The position numbers and the translations under genes were made by a program. DNA of 26,263 bases from Ascoidea tarda (nom. inval.) (lineage: Eukaryota > Ascomycota > Saccharomycetes > Ascoideales > Ascoideaceae). The stretch is from contig JAKTTS010000195.1 in the NCBI GenBank assembly GCA_030560485.1, positions 1 through 26,263 of the forward strand. The letters run 5' to 3'. Positions 7,517 to 17,940 of this stretch are shown here, piece after piece (the first letter of the stretch is position 1; each line of letters opens with the position of its first letter). The notes below the pieces were generated by a model that was not told the DNA's origin, did not search any database, and saw only the letters and a list, made by a program, of their open reading frames with translations.

Positions 7517-7813
7517 AAGACGCCGGAAAGATGCTGCAAAGATGCTGCAAATATCATCTAGATAACTGCCTCACGAGCACCAGCTTCACAAACTTTAGCT
7601 TCACAAGCATTAGCCTCATCTAATAAACGTTTCTCTTAGCTTCTGCCATAGTTAAGTCCGGCTCTTCTTCGCTGTGTCGGCTTTTGCTCCACCGCAGTTA
7701 GGCGCGGTCCTCGAGGCTCCACAACGAGAACACAAAAGATTTTGCTGCTTCTGCTGCCTGGAGCCTCAGTACAGAGAAGAAAAGGCAGGATAGGACAGCA
7801 CCAGAAGAAGCAA
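7517..7813 (+). other. ALG14-REX2 intergenic region with short direct repeats
   Basis: About 297 bases hold the ALG14 3' end and the REX2 promoter. AAGATGCTGCAA occurs twice in tandem near 7527-7550. AGCTTCACAA occurs twice about 15 bases apart near 7582-7607. A GC-richer patch at about 7650-7740 precedes REX2. The REX2 frame is open upstream of its ATG back to 7742, but without an ATG. Confidence 0.5.
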
Positions 7814-9022
7814 ATGAATCGACTTGTTTCCAGATCTTCTCTTTCGTCCCTACCAGCTGCTTTCACCTTGTCTGCTCTTTTTCTGAAGTCTCTTCAGGCC
7901 CATTGCTTCAGCACCAGAACCGCCTTCAGGATCAACAAACCTTTGTTCACCACAAAACCAATGTTTCCCACCAAATCCCAACTGGATCAAAGAAGCAATG
8001 CCTTCGACAAAGGGTTTGAGAAGAATCCTAACGACACACCTATTTCGCAAAATTTCAAATTGATTTTAAATGCTGAAATTCCCGACAATGAAAATTACAT
8101 AATTGTTGGAAATTTCATCAAGTACAGAAAGAACCAAGGTGTTAGTCCAAATGATTTTGACTACGACAATTCTGCTACTGTTCTTGCAAATCCTCCTGAT
8201 TCTGAAAACACTATAAATTTCAATGACTTTAATCTTGATGTGAACCCCCAATTTATAATTAAAAATCTAAGCTCTCATATTTTCAAACCAATCGTTTGGA
8301 TTGATTGTGAAATGACTGGTTTGGATATTCAAGTCGACCATATTATTGAGATTTGTTGCCTTATAACAGATGAAAATCTAAATATTATAGATTTGAATGG
8401 CTATGAAAACGTTATCAACTTTCCTTTAGATACTCTTATTAAAATGAATGATTGGTGTAAAGAACATCACACAAAATCTGGTCTAGTTAAAAAAATTTTA
8501 AATTCTAATAAGAACACTACCCAAGTTCAATCAGAACTCTTAAGTTATATTCAAAAATTTGTTCTTAAAAAAAATAAAGCCCTATTAGCTGGAAATTCAG
8601 TTCATATGGATAGATTGTTTATGCTAAAAGAATTTGATAGTGTAATTGACTACTTACATTACAGAATTATTGATGTATCCTCAATAATGGAAGTAGGAAA
8701 AAGACACAATCCAATGTTGTTAAAGCTTGAGCCAAGAAAGGATAAACAACATACCGCAAAGGCTGATATATTGGAAAGTATTCAGCAATTGAAATGGTAT
8801 ACTCAATTTTACTTTAAAAGTTTTAATGAATCAAAAGAAACAATTAAACTTCTTATACAAAAACAAATAAAAGATAATAGTTCTGATTTTCATAATAATA
8901 ATAATGATAATAATGATAATAATAATATTCAACCTGAATCTACGGTTCAATTTGACCCATCAAAGTCAATTGATGAAAATTTTAATGATTATATTTTGAA
9001 AATACAAGCCGAAAAAAATTAA
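7814..9022 (+). CDS. REX2: Mitochondrial oligoribonuclease Rex2
   Basis: This encodes 402 residues from the first ATG. It is a DEDDh 3'-5' exonuclease that degrades very short RNAs, probably in mitochondria. The catalytic residues are all visible: D164 and E166 in VWIDCEMTGLDI, D266 in LLAGNSVHMDRLFM, and H313 and D318 in KQHTAKADILESI. The strings VDHIIEICCLITDENL, NDWCKEHHTKSGL and PRKDKQHTAKADI are typical of the oligoribonuclease family. The first 40 residues are rich in Arg, Ser, Leu and Ala with no acidic residue, fitting a mitochondrial presequence. The exonuclease domain starts only near residue 160, so the N-terminal extension is much longer than in the compact bacterial enzyme. A C-terminal tail carries an Asn/Asp repeat (near 8895-8930) and an acidic end. 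It is convergent with the LRR gene, with 134 bases between stops. Confidence 0.93.
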   Translation: MNRLVSRSSLSSLPAAFTLSALFLKSLQAHCFSTRTAFRINKPLFTTKPMFPTKSQLDQRSNAFDKGFEKNPNDTPISQNFKLILNAEIPDNENYIIVGNFIKYRKNQGVSPNDFDYDNSATVLANPPDSENTINFNDFNLDVNPQFIIKNLSSHIFKPIVWIDCEMTGLDIQVDHIIEICCLITDENLNIIDLNGYENVINFPLDTLIKMNDWCKEHHTKSGLVKKILNSNKNTTQVQSELLSYIQKFVLKKNKALLAGNSVHMDRLFMLKEFDSVIDYLHYRIIDVSSIMEVGKRHNPMLLKLEPRKDKQHTAKADILESIQQLKWYTQFYFKSFNESKETIKLLIQKQIKDNSSDFHNNNNDNNDNNNIQPESTVQFDPSKSIDENFNDYILKIQAEKN

Positions 9023-9156
9023 GTTAGTTTATAATAACAAACTTGATTTTAATATATGTTAATTTTCTGATTTCTCTATATTTCTTTATATTTCTCCATA
9101 TATTATTATTTTTATTATTATTATTGTTTACGTTTTTGACTATCACTGTTGTTTTC

Positions 9157-10788
9157 TTACCAGTAAATATGATCTTTTATATATCTAAAAGAATTGTTTG
9201 ATTTAATCCCAGCCAAATAAATATCAGATATCATAATTCTAATTGTTTTTAAATTCTCATTTTTAATAATATTTTTACCGAAATAAAACTCATCAATAGA
9301 ATTAATTTTATTACCCTGAAGATATAATTCTAAATCTTTGTTTACTATTAAAGGTAGATTTTCAATTTTTTTAATCTCATTATAACTCAAATTCAATTTT
9401 TTTAAACTTGTTAACTTAATTATTCCGCTACTGATATTCTGAATTTTATTATTAGATAAATTTAAATTCTCCAAAAATATTAAATCATTTAAATCTGGTA
9501 AAACTTCAATACTGTTATAGTATGCATCTATTTTAATTAAATTCTTAAATTTTTTTAAATTAATCCTTCTAATTTTATTAAATTGTAAATTAATCTCGAC
9601 TAGGTGTTTTAATAATATTACTTCAAGAAAACTAATATCATTGAAATTATTTTTAGCCAAATTAATTTTTTTCAAATTCATAAAACATTTATCTAAATTT
9701 ATGTTCAAAAATTTGAGCTCATGCAAAAAATTCCCACTCAGTTCTAGACGAGTTAAATTAGGTAAAAATGTACATTCATTATCTGAAATTTTTTCAAACT
9801 CCAAGCTTTTTAGCCTGTTACCATTTAAACATAAAATCTCTAAACTCCCTAGATTATCAAAAAATTTTGAATTGATGTAATCAATTTTATTTTTAGATAG
9901 ATTTAGCATTTTTAAATTTCGAAGCATCATACCTTGTATTTCTATATTCCTAATAAGATTATTTGATAAATCAAGTTCTTCGAGGTTAGCTAAACATTCA
10001 ATATTCTCAAGAAAACTGATATTATTATCACTTAAATACAATTTTTTCAAACAAGTTAAATTTTCCAAATTTTCAAGTTTTTGAATTCTATTTGATGACA
10101 ATGATAAGACTTCAAGTTTATTTAAATACTGTAAGTTTTTTATCTTAAATATTTGATTTGAATTCAAGTTTAAAGTTGAAAGAGTGTACAAATCATTCAT
10201 ATTTTCAATCATTTGAATATTGTTTTCAAACAAATATAAAAATTTCAAGTTATTTAAATTATTTAAGTTTTCAAGTTTATTTATATTATTATTGGCTAAG
10301 TTTAATAAATGTAAATTGATGAATCTGGAAAACACAGGATCAATTCTATGAATTTGATTAAAATTGAAAATAAAAGAGTTAATTGAAAAAAATAAATTCG
10401 AATCAATATCTAATTTTAAAGTAGAAGTTGAATCAATTTTGTTGCAAGATAGGTTAATTTTTCTTAGATTTTTAAATTTTTTGTCATTCAAAAAATCAGA
10501 AAGACTTTTTAAATTTGAAATTCCATTTGAAATTAAAGAAAGACTCCTTAAATTAAATAATAGATTATTGTTTTCGCTCGATTGACTAATATACTGATCC
10601 ATTTGATGTAATAAAAGTTGTCCCATATTTTTAAAATAATTAAAAAACTGAATAGAATAGTGATTGATAAAGTTATTTTGTAAATTAGTGTGATAACTGT
10701 CATAAGTTCCATAACAAGTAGTGTTTCTTCCATCGATATTATATCTTTTTAATTTATTAAAAGAATGAAAATTAACAGTTTCATTCAT
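9157..10788 (-). CDS. SDS22-type leucine-rich-repeat protein (LRR part of a split F-box/LRR gene)
   Basis: This is a long LRR frame, read from the ATG at 10788 (543 residues). It is open further upstream to about 10896 without an ATG. From about residue 80 to the end there are some sixteen repeats of about 22 residues, such as LEVLSLSSNRIQKLENLENL and LEELDLSNNLIRNIE, with the SDS22-like pattern LxxLxLxxNxIxxIxxLxxL. The region before the repeats is helical, and SKIMNETVNFHSFNKLKRYN follows an open stretch KYPRCLKINPSDFHIFA. An F-box fragment ends in another frame at 10851, so the most economical reading is one F-box/LRR adaptor gene (11063 down to 9157) with a single -1-type frame break near 10885-10896. 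Adding one base to the A run near 10886 would join the frames. Alternatively the LRR part is a separate SDS22-like gene. The substrate is unknown. Confidence 0.75.
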   Translation of the reverse strand: MNETVNFHSFNKLKRYNIDGRNTTCYGTYDSYHTNLQNNFINHYSIQFFNYFKNMGQLLLHQMDQYISQSSENNNLLFNLRSLSLISNGISNLKSLSDFLNDKKFKNLRKINLSCNKIDSTSTLKLDIDSNLFFSINSFIFNFNQIHRIDPVFSRFINLHLLNLANNNINKLENLNNLNNLKFLYLFENNIQMIENMNDLYTLSTLNLNSNQIFKIKNLQYLNKLEVLSLSSNRIQKLENLENLTCLKKLYLSDNNISFLENIECLANLEELDLSNNLIRNIEIQGMMLRNLKMLNLSKNKIDYINSKFFDNLGSLEILCLNGNRLKSLEFEKISDNECTFLPNLTRLELSGNFLHELKFLNINLDKCFMNLKKINLAKNNFNDISFLEVILLKHLVEINLQFNKIRRINLKKFKNLIKIDAYYNSIEVLPDLNDLIFLENLNLSNNKIQNISSGIIKLTSLKKLNLSYNEIKKIENLPLIVNKDLELYLQGNKINSIDEFYFGKNIIKNENLKTIRIMISDIYLAGIKSNNSFRYIKDHIYW

Positions 10789-10850
10789 AATTTTTGATGC
10801 AAATATGTGAAAATCACTTGGGTTTATTTTCAAACACCTTGGGTATTTCT

Positions 10851-11063
10851 TTAAACAAAGATCTCCTTTGAAGTAATTTTTGAATTCGTTTGAGCTTTAA
10901 GAACTGTCTTGAATAGTTTTCGAGTCGAAATTAAAGACAAAATCCAAAAGTCAGATCTCGAAATCAATAAGAGAATATTCATTGGAAGATAATCAAAAAC
11001 GCCATCAATTATATGGCAAGGAAGCTGCTTGAGGTCTATTGAAAACTCCATATTAAGATCCAT
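10851..11063 (-). CDS. F-box N-terminal fragment upstream of the LRR frame
   Basis: This is a 70-codon frame from the ATG at 11063. Residues 11-35 (LKQLPCHIIDGVFDYLP then MNILLLISR) match the start of an F-box: LP, a hydrophobic helix, a Tyr-Leu-Pro turn and a second Leu-rich helix, followed by SLISTRKLFKTVL. An F-box binds Skp1 and recruits substrates to an SCF ubiquitin ligase. The frame stops at 10851 in a basic, uninformative tail, while the overlapping -1 frame (open from 10896) carries on into the LRR protein. The combination F-box then LRR is a standard architecture, so this is probably the broken or mis-sequenced N-terminus of the adjacent gene. No intron signals (GTATGT, TACTAAC) are seen at the junction. 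Confidence 0.6.
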   Translation of the reverse strand: MDLNMEFSIDLKQLPCHIIDGVFDYLPMNILLLISRSDFWILSLISTRKLFKTVLKAQTNSKITSKEIFV

Positions 11064-11402
11064 CGACTAGAAATGTAGAATCTCAAAGCAAGAAATTGAG
11101 AAGGATCCCCACCAAAGAAGTATTTATGCTGTTTTGTCGAAATTTTTGTGACTAACACATTTTTTTGTACCTTCTGATAAGATAAGATAGTCAGAGGGTT
11201 TATTTCAAAAGGGGACTTTGTGTGCTGATATATGTAGAAATCAAGTTTTGTACTATACACGGATTGTTTTGAAGGGGCGCAGTGTTATTCTCTTTATTAA
11301 TTAATAAATATTATATTGTATTTATTATATTTCATTCTGTTTTTGTCTAGAAGAAAAGAGATAGTTCGGAATAATGGCTTCTTAGAACATATTAACCCAA
11401 CA
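11064..11402 (-). other. Region between RIM13 stop and the F-box frame
   Basis: About 340 bases serve as the RIM13 3' end and the promoter of the F-box/LRR gene. An AT-rich tract with TAATTAATAAATATTATAT-type sequence at about 11295-11335 could supply 3' end signals for RIM13. Open frames here are short and lack convincing features. Confidence 0.5.
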
Positions 11403-13931
11403 TCATTCTAAAATTATCTGATTACTGCTGCCCATTTTGATGATCCCTTCTCCTTCACCCAACTCAAATCGCTCAAGCAAAATTATATATTTTCCTCTTT
11501 TCAAGACCAACTCGTTTAAAAAGATTCCATAGAGACTGTCATCAAATTCTTTATTCTTGGTTATCTGGATGCAATCATTATTATTGGAGAATATATTAGC
11601 TCGTATCTTAGGCCTATATATTGAATTAAGAATTAGCAGTAAAACAATATGAATGTTTACTTTGGAATCCCTTAATATCTCAAAATTAAATTCAATTTTA
11701 ATTGATTTATTCCAACTAAATTTAATTTCCTTTAAAAACAATCCTAATTCATTATTCAATTCTTTAATCTTAAAATCATTTTCACAGTTTATGATTAGTT
11801 TGTAATTAATGTTTTTATTATTACTCAAACCTTTATCATATGTTGATAACAAAAATAAATATTTTTTATTTTTTTCAGCAACAAAATTCTCAATTAAAAA
11901 ATTTCCACTACTTTTATACTTTTCATTATAAACCAATTTTTTGTAATTAAAATTTTCAATTTTTTTATTATTACCCTCTGACCAAAAAATTTGCAAATTG
12001 ATTAAAATGTTTTTATTTTCAATAAATAATCCAATATCAACTTTACTTTCATTCTTTTCACTCATTACTTTGAACTCATATTGTGGATTATTAATGTACG
12101 TCGCATTTAAAGAATTTCCTCCACAGTTATCTGAATTCCAATTTCCTTCAATTTCTTTAAAAAACTTGTATTTATAATTGGCTTTTTCAATTTTTAGTTC
12201 TTCTTGTTTTAAAATAGATGAATAAAAAACCATACTAAAACTGATTGATGATTTTATTCTCTTTTTTTGTGTTTCTAGATCCCAATGATTTTCCTCGTTA
12301 TTATTAGTATCACATTCACATAAAGAAGAAACAATTGAGGTACACACTTCAAAGGCTTTCAACTTTATTTTAACTAAGTGAAAATTATTATAACTCTCGA
12401 AATTGCCTTCATTTAAGAGATTTCTCTGATAATCAGACAAAATCCTTTCCCCATTAGATTTAATTATTCTATTATTAATTATAATATTAAAATTGTAATT
12501 AAAATTTTTGTAATGTCTTTCAATGAATATCCATAAAATAATTGATTTGTTGGAATTATTTTCAATTTTAAACTGAGGTTTTAAATAATTAAAATCATCA
12601 TTTTTATTATTATTCTTATTGTTATTATTAACCAAAGAAATAAAATTTACGATTTTTTTTGTCGGAAATATTTTTGGATTCCAATTAATATATAGGGTGT
12701 CAAAATTTCTAAGCAAATAATCAAAATTTATCCATTGTTTATTAATCAACTTTGAGCTATTATTATCACAATTTGTACCAGTAGCAGTGGTAGTAGTGTT
12801 CAACCAAGGATTTTTAATCAAAAATTTTCTGTCTAGATTTAAATTTAAAATTGAATAATCGTGATTAGAAATTAAATACTTAGACTGGTTAGAAATAATT
12901 TTACCAGTACCAACAGATAAAACACAATTGTTCTTTTTAAAATTTTCATAAATCAAATTCCATAACTTATCCATATTTTTTATATTGATTGATTGATATT
13001 GTTTTAGATTAATAAATTGGGGAAACCAACCTATCAACCTGTAAATATCAATTCCAGCATTTGAACCGACAAAATCATAAGAGTTATTATTGAATAGCTT
13101 TAAATAACCTTTTTCAATTAATGCTGGCCAAATAATATCATGATTATAAGAAGAATTTATAAATATATTACATTTTTCAGCATCAGTTGAAAATGGTAAG
13201 ACATCATCAATTAGAATCAATCTTTGATAGCCATTAAAATATAAAAAAACAGAATATTTAAAAGATGGGTGATGAGGTTGGACTTGGTTTAATAAAAGAT
13301 TTATATTTTCGGTTTTATTCAAAATTGACAAAAAAGAAGAAACTAAAGAGCAGTTAGAGTTCAACCTATTTTGATATAGATGAAGCAAATCACGATGATA
13401 ATTATTTTTATCTTTTGTTGACCAAACTTGATTTTTAATTAGAATCTTGGAATGGCTCCAAGATAACAAATGATTTGATTGAAATTTAGATAATTTTAAA
13501 CGTGAATTTTCTAAATCAAATTGTGAATCATAAGGGTTGACTATTATTGAATTTTTATTAAAATCGTCGAAAACAGGAGGATAAATACCGGGAGGAAGAT
13601 TATTATCTTGCTTAATGATCGAGCTTAACCAAGCAATTTTATCATTTAAGGAAATCAATTTTTGGCCATTCTGATCTTTAGTTAAATTTGAATGGTATTC
13701 AATAGCAGCATTGCACAATTCTTTTACTATCTCTACCAATTTTTTATCATGTCTATAGTTATTGGAACTGTTCTCCAGCTGCTTTATGAGAAAAAGAACT
13801 TGGCTAAAAGAGTTAATTGAACTCAATGAAAGCGACCTGGCCTTTAAAAGATTGCCTAAAGAATACTTTATTTTTGAATGCTCCGCATTTCTTTGAGCCT
13901 CGTCGATATAGTGATACAATTCTTTTTCCAT
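11403..13931 (-). CDS. RIM13: Calpain-like cysteine protease Rim13 (PalB family)
   Basis: This encodes 842 residues from the ATG at 13931. Rim13/PalB cleaves the transcription factor Rim101/PacC after alkaline-pH signalling on ESCRT-III assemblies. The N-terminus (about 1-75) is a helical MIT-like region expected to contact ESCRT-III. The calpain core follows with all key residues: Gln187 in LYQNRLNSNCSLVSS (oxyanion hole), catalytic Cys194, His357 in ISNHDYSILNL and Asn374 in LIKNPW. Family strings YSVFLYFNGYQRLILIDD, LPFS, WPALIEKGYLKLF, YDFVGSNAGIDIYRLIGWFP and INWNP support the call. The C-terminal half (about 450-842) contains beta-rich segments consistent with the two PalB/C2-like domains, for instance near the last 150 residues (LELGEGEGIIKMGSSN region). 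Short Asn inserts occur at about 434-445. It is transcribed away from the 6.9-kb gene desert. Confidence 0.92.
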   Translation of the reverse strand: MEKELYHYIDEAQRNAEHSKIKYSLGNLLKARSLSLSSINSFSQVLFLIKQLENSSNNYRHDKKLVEIVKELCNAAIEYHSNLTKDQNGQKLISLNDKIAWLSSIIKQDNNLPPGIYPPVFDDFNKNSIIVNPYDSQFDLENSRLKLSKFQSNHLLSWSHSKILIKNQVWSTKDKNNYHRDLLHLYQNRLNSNCSLVSSFLSILNKTENINLLLNQVQPHHPSFKYSVFLYFNGYQRLILIDDVLPFSTDAEKCNIFINSSYNHDIIWPALIEKGYLKLFNNNSYDFVGSNAGIDIYRLIGWFPQFINLKQYQSINIKNMDKLWNLIYENFKKNNCVLSVGTGKIISNQSKYLISNHDYSILNLNLDRKFLIKNPWLNTTTTATGTNCDNNSSKLINKQWINFDYLLRNFDTLYINWNPKIFPTKKIVNFISLVNNNNKNNNKNDDFNYLKPQFKIENNSNKSIILWIFIERHYKNFNYNFNIIINNRIIKSNGERILSDYQRNLLNEGNFESYNNFHLVKIKLKAFEVCTSIVSSLCECDTNNNEENHWDLETQKKRIKSSISFSMVFYSSILKQEELKIEKANYKYKFFKEIEGNWNSDNCGGNSLNATYINNPQYEFKVMSEKNESKVDIGLFIENKNILINLQIFWSEGNNKKIENFNYKKLVYNEKYKSSGNFLIENFVAEKNKKYLFLLSTYDKGLSNNKNINYKLIINCENDFKIKELNNELGLFLKEIKFSWNKSIKIEFNFEILRDSKVNIHIVLLLILNSIYRPKIRANIFSNNNDCIQITKNKEFDDSLYGIFLNELVLKRGKYIILLERFELGEGEGIIKMGSSNQIILE

Positions 13932-14460
13932 TTGAACAAATATTCAATATATTTGAAATTGGTGAGGTTTAAACCGAATACCACTGGTAGCTCACGTAAG
14001 TGCTAATTTTTTTCTGGTAAAATACCCATGGAGATGGGGGCTGCATAAATAATAGTACCATGTAAACGGTAACCAATAGAAGTATTACAGCATAAACACG
14101 GAGCATGCCGATGCACAACTATCTAAATATGTCACGTGTATATTACAACCAACGATTCCGTCCAGCGTTTTGGAACTGTTGAATCTTGACAAGCTCATGC
14201 ATCAACATGCCTGTTGTTGGAAATTGCTTGGCGGATTGCGAGTGTTCTTTTCTCTTTTTAGACGCTACCTCCTACATTTGCTGTCCTCGGATTGGTGATT
14301 GTTCAGATATAATACCCTTAACTGTCCAGATTTGAACAGCAACTTCTTTATGATTAGTAAGAATCTACAATATCAAAAAACCTCAAATATTGTACTAACA
14401 CATTAAACAAGAGTAAGCATTTTTTTTGACTGCTGTTGTCTTTAGCCAATAAGTGAATTT
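13932..14460. other. RIM13 upstream region, left edge of the gene desert
   Basis: This stretch is of moderate composition and presumably holds the RIM13 promoter (minus strand). It includes a CACGTG E-box at 14133-14138. On the plus strand it also contains GTAAGT at 13996-14001, a perfect TACTAAC at 14393-14399, and AG choices at 14410-14411 and, after a T-rich tract, 14444-14445. This is a possible intron layout with no recognisable coding exon on either side. Confidence 0.4.
14131..14138 (+). promoter_or_regulatory. GTCACGTG E-box in RIM13 upstream region
   Basis: An exact RTCACRTG (Cbf1-type) site stands about 200 bases before the RIM13 ATG on the opposite strand. It is plausible as a RIM13 promoter element. 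A second CACGTG lies at 16524-16529 inside the desert. Confidence 0.35.
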
Positions 14461-17400
14461 ACATTGGGAATGAAATGTGTTTTTGAACCAAATCTTATGG
14501 TAAAATGAATTTGTCAAACGAATAATTAAAATAAAAACATGATGGATTATTAAATTATAGCTATTGATATTTGTCTAACTAACGTTTGAATATCTAATTT
14601 TATTAAAATAAGCATCCAAACAATTCAATTTTTCAATTTTCATCGGTTTTTCACTAGTTTCGTGCTTATACATTGGATCATTTTGAAAATTTCTTAATTT
14701 GAATTGCTTTTAGTAAAATATCTATTTACTATTAAAAAATTAGTTATTTTAACTATCAATTGCAACATTTTGATAACTTAGCTTAATAAAATGGAAGTAA
14801 ACCTTGAATGTAATCAATAAACCGAGAAATATCTAAAATGTTCTCAATTACTTTCTTTTCAGTCGATACCTATCATATACCTTTCTTTTGCGTTAAATAT
14901 AGCATCATCAAATAACTTTAAACATTAGAGTTTTTTTTGACAGTAAAAATAAAATATCAATAAGTCTTATTGTAGTTAATTTGGTTTTTGCTAAACAATA
15001 AAAGGAGTTTGAAAATCCATCATCTGAGTTTTGAAATTCTCAGCTGGAAGCAATAAACATCAGTGTAATACGGATTTTAAAAGTTATTTAATATCCTTTT
15101 ATTGTTTTTTTGATTTATAAATTAAAAAGAAAAACACTGATAAATTTATAGTTGCCTGGATAATTGTAGATTATTTTAAAAGGTGTTTGATTAATATTTT
15201 TATTATTAAAAAAATCTTTTAAGTCAATAAAACAAACAACTTTTTGTGAAATATTGAAGTCATAATTTAAAATAGCTAATAAACTTAAAAACAACTATTT
15301 TGGAATTATTTTTTTTGGTTTTTTAAATAGGAATCTGTTTTATTTTCTTGATATTGTTTTCTATATATTCTTTATATGAATTTAATAAATTCTTTTTTTA
15401 TTTGAAAAATAATCAATTTTATTGGAATGTTCCAGGTTAAATTATTATTAAATATCTAGTAATTACTTTGTTTTATTTAGCATAAATTCTCATTTATAAT
15501 CTTTTTTTTCAAAACCATATACCTTTTTAAAACCAATTTTAATTTAATTAAATTTTTGGATTTGAAAGAAAAATTCTAGCAAATAAACCAAATCTTTAAT
15601 CTAGCTTCAGCGCATCTTTTCCATCAATAAAATTTTCCATTATAAACCAGGAAAAACTTTAATGGGTTCATCAGATTTATTACTATACGAAAGAAAATTC
15701 TATAGGATTTGAATTCTTTTCTGTCTAGCATGATTTGTAACCATTTTACAATAAATAACAAAAATATAATAAAGGAAGATTGAAGAATAGTTACAGTCAT
15801 TAAATCGTGTGGAAAAGTTTTTCTGATTCTGTCCTATTTTGTCCCTATTTAATCTATACCAGTAGAAATTAAAATATCAAAACACCTGTTTTTATAGTAA
15901 AGAAGGGTAAATCAGTTATAGGCTAAATTTTTTTTGTTTCCATTATTATATTCATTAAGATGTCAACAGATGAAATAATTCATTCAACAATTCAAAATTA
16001 CAAAAGAAGGATCAATTTGCTTATCAATTTTCTTTTTTGACTGTTTAATTTATTTAATAATCATCATTTAATTTTAAAGTCTTTCAGTTTTTGAACCTGA
16101 TAAAGAAATTCTAGAAAAATCAAAATAAGGAGCATTTCAACTTTTTTTTTCTTCTCAATTTAAAAATAATACAACTGCAATAACGTGTTTTCATAACATA
16201 AAAATAACGTTTTTTTTGTTTTTTTTAAAAAATATATTGATTATTAAATCAAATAAAATCAAAATCTTAGAATAAGGACGTTCAATTATATTAAATTTCA
16301 TAATTATGAAATGACAAAAAAGTATCAGAAAAAGATTTTTTAATTTACTTAATAAAACTATTATCTGTTCATAGTCTAAACAAAAAAAAAGAATTGATAA
16401 CACATCAAGATCATCAAATGCAGTAAAAACAGTAATTAGGAGATTGTTTTGGAGACGTTTGTTATAAAGGTGTATACTAAGTAGTAATCTGTTAGAAACA
16501 TAATTAAGCTTTAGCATGCGCAACACGTGATATTATTATTTGGATGTCCAGTTGTTGATTCTTTGAGAGTCATTTTTTGATTGAATTTGTTGTTATTAAG
16601 GTGAATTTTTTGTTGTTGAAGCTGTAGATTTTAATCAAAATTAATTATTTTAACTCTACATCTTAACTGGTTATTATTTTTTAAAAAAACAAGTCAATTT
16701 TTATTAGATTATTACTGTTATTAATGGGTATAGATATAAGAGTTTTGTTAATATAGAGAAATATTTATTAAAATATCAATTAATAAGAACAAAAGAAGCT
16801 TTTCTAATTAATTAATCATTCGGTTGAATTTAGAAAATCTAAAAAAGCTAATGGCATTAATATTTATAAACCTAATTACAATATAAAAATTTGTTAATTT
16901 AAATCAGTTGCTAATCTCTAAAATTAATTGGATAAGGCAATTTGATAGAATAATTTGAATAGTTTAATTCAGACTTAGAAAATTTCATAGTGAATAAACA
17001 CTTCAATTAAAACAGAAAATAAGGCTAATTATACTTGGTTATCTATTGAACTTCAAAGGTTAATAGCTAGCGTTATATTGTATTAAGCACAATAAAAAAT
17101 ATTTAATACATTTAAACGATAATTTAAGAAATTTGTTCAATAAATAGAATTTAATTGAGTTATCTTGAAAAGTCTAGAATGAATGAATTAAATAAAAATG
17201 GTAATCAACAAAAAAATTAAATAATAATGACAAAGTAAGACAATTTGGATTTTGTGTTTTGAGAGTGTATGGAGTACTATATCATATACTTGGCTGTGTA
17301 TATATGCATTTGCGCAGGGTTATACAGATAATCGTTAGGTGATTTAAATAAATTGTGGTCGACAGAAATTTATCAAAGCCAGCTATTTTTCTATTAGTTT

Positions 17401-17940
17401 AATATGGATTGCTTGAATATCAGTTGTTTTAAGATGTTTTTTGTTAATGAGTGAAAACTACTGCAATACAGTCAGCAGATCATCAAGAAGGAACAAAACT
17501 TTATGGTAAAAATGCACAAATATAAATCAACCTTGTTGAAGATGAAATAGCATCAAAGACAATAAATGACTAGGGTCTTAAACAATTAAGACTAATAATT
17601 GGTCTGGAGGGCAATAAGAAATAATAATGTTAATATTAGCTATACACAAAGTTGTTATGCACAATACTATCTTAAAAAAATAATAGATGGTTATTTTGTA
17701 ATTACATAAAAACTTTAAATAACAGGTGCTTAGCTAAAAACTTGTTTAAACAAATAAATTAAAATAAAAAAAACAGCCATTGGATATTTTTGCCATGAGA
17801 TTCTTTGACTTAAGATTCAACAATAAAAAAATATGAAAGGAATATGAGCAGTGGCGTTTAAAATGTGAAACAAGCAAATAAATAAAATTCACCAAAGTTG
17901 GTTTTTACTAGGATTGTAGCACACAAATAATCAATAATTC
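14461..17940. other. Extremely AT-rich gene-free core of the desert
   Basis: About 3.5 kb without any convincing gene. Two 60-base rows counted by hand (15301-15360 and 16681-16740) each have 11 G+C, or 18 percent. The only longer open frame is a minus-strand run of about 110 codons (16191-16526) of Leu/Ile/Phe/Asn-rich sequence with no family resemblance, as expected by chance here. No tandem satellite, tRNA, snRNA or transposon remnant is recognisable. A nested inverted repeat at 14993-15107 is the one strong structure seen. Confidence 0.7.
14993..15107. repeat. Nested inverted repeat (14-bp outer arms)
   Basis: AAACAATAAAAGGA at 14993-15006 is the perfect reverse complement of TCCTTTTATTGTTT at 15094-15107. 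Inside it AAAATCC (15012-15018) pairs with GGATTTT (15072-15078), and inside that CTGAG (15024-15028) pairs with CTCAG (15039-15043). The three stems nest without conflict, so the 115 bases can fold as one branched hairpin in RNA or extrude as a cruciform in DNA. Confidence 0.75.

Noticed and set aside
14131-14138. GTCACGTG as CDEI of a Saccharomyces-type point centromere
   Set aside because: No CDEIII-like CCGAA core was found 80-90 bases away across an AT-rich spacer. Similar CACGTG sites occur at 6363 and 16524, so it reads as an ordinary E-box.
16191-16517. Minus-strand frame of about 108 codons in the AT-rich core
   Set aside because: Leu/Ile/Asn/Phe composition is exactly what random AT-rich sequence gives, with no motif or neighbour support.
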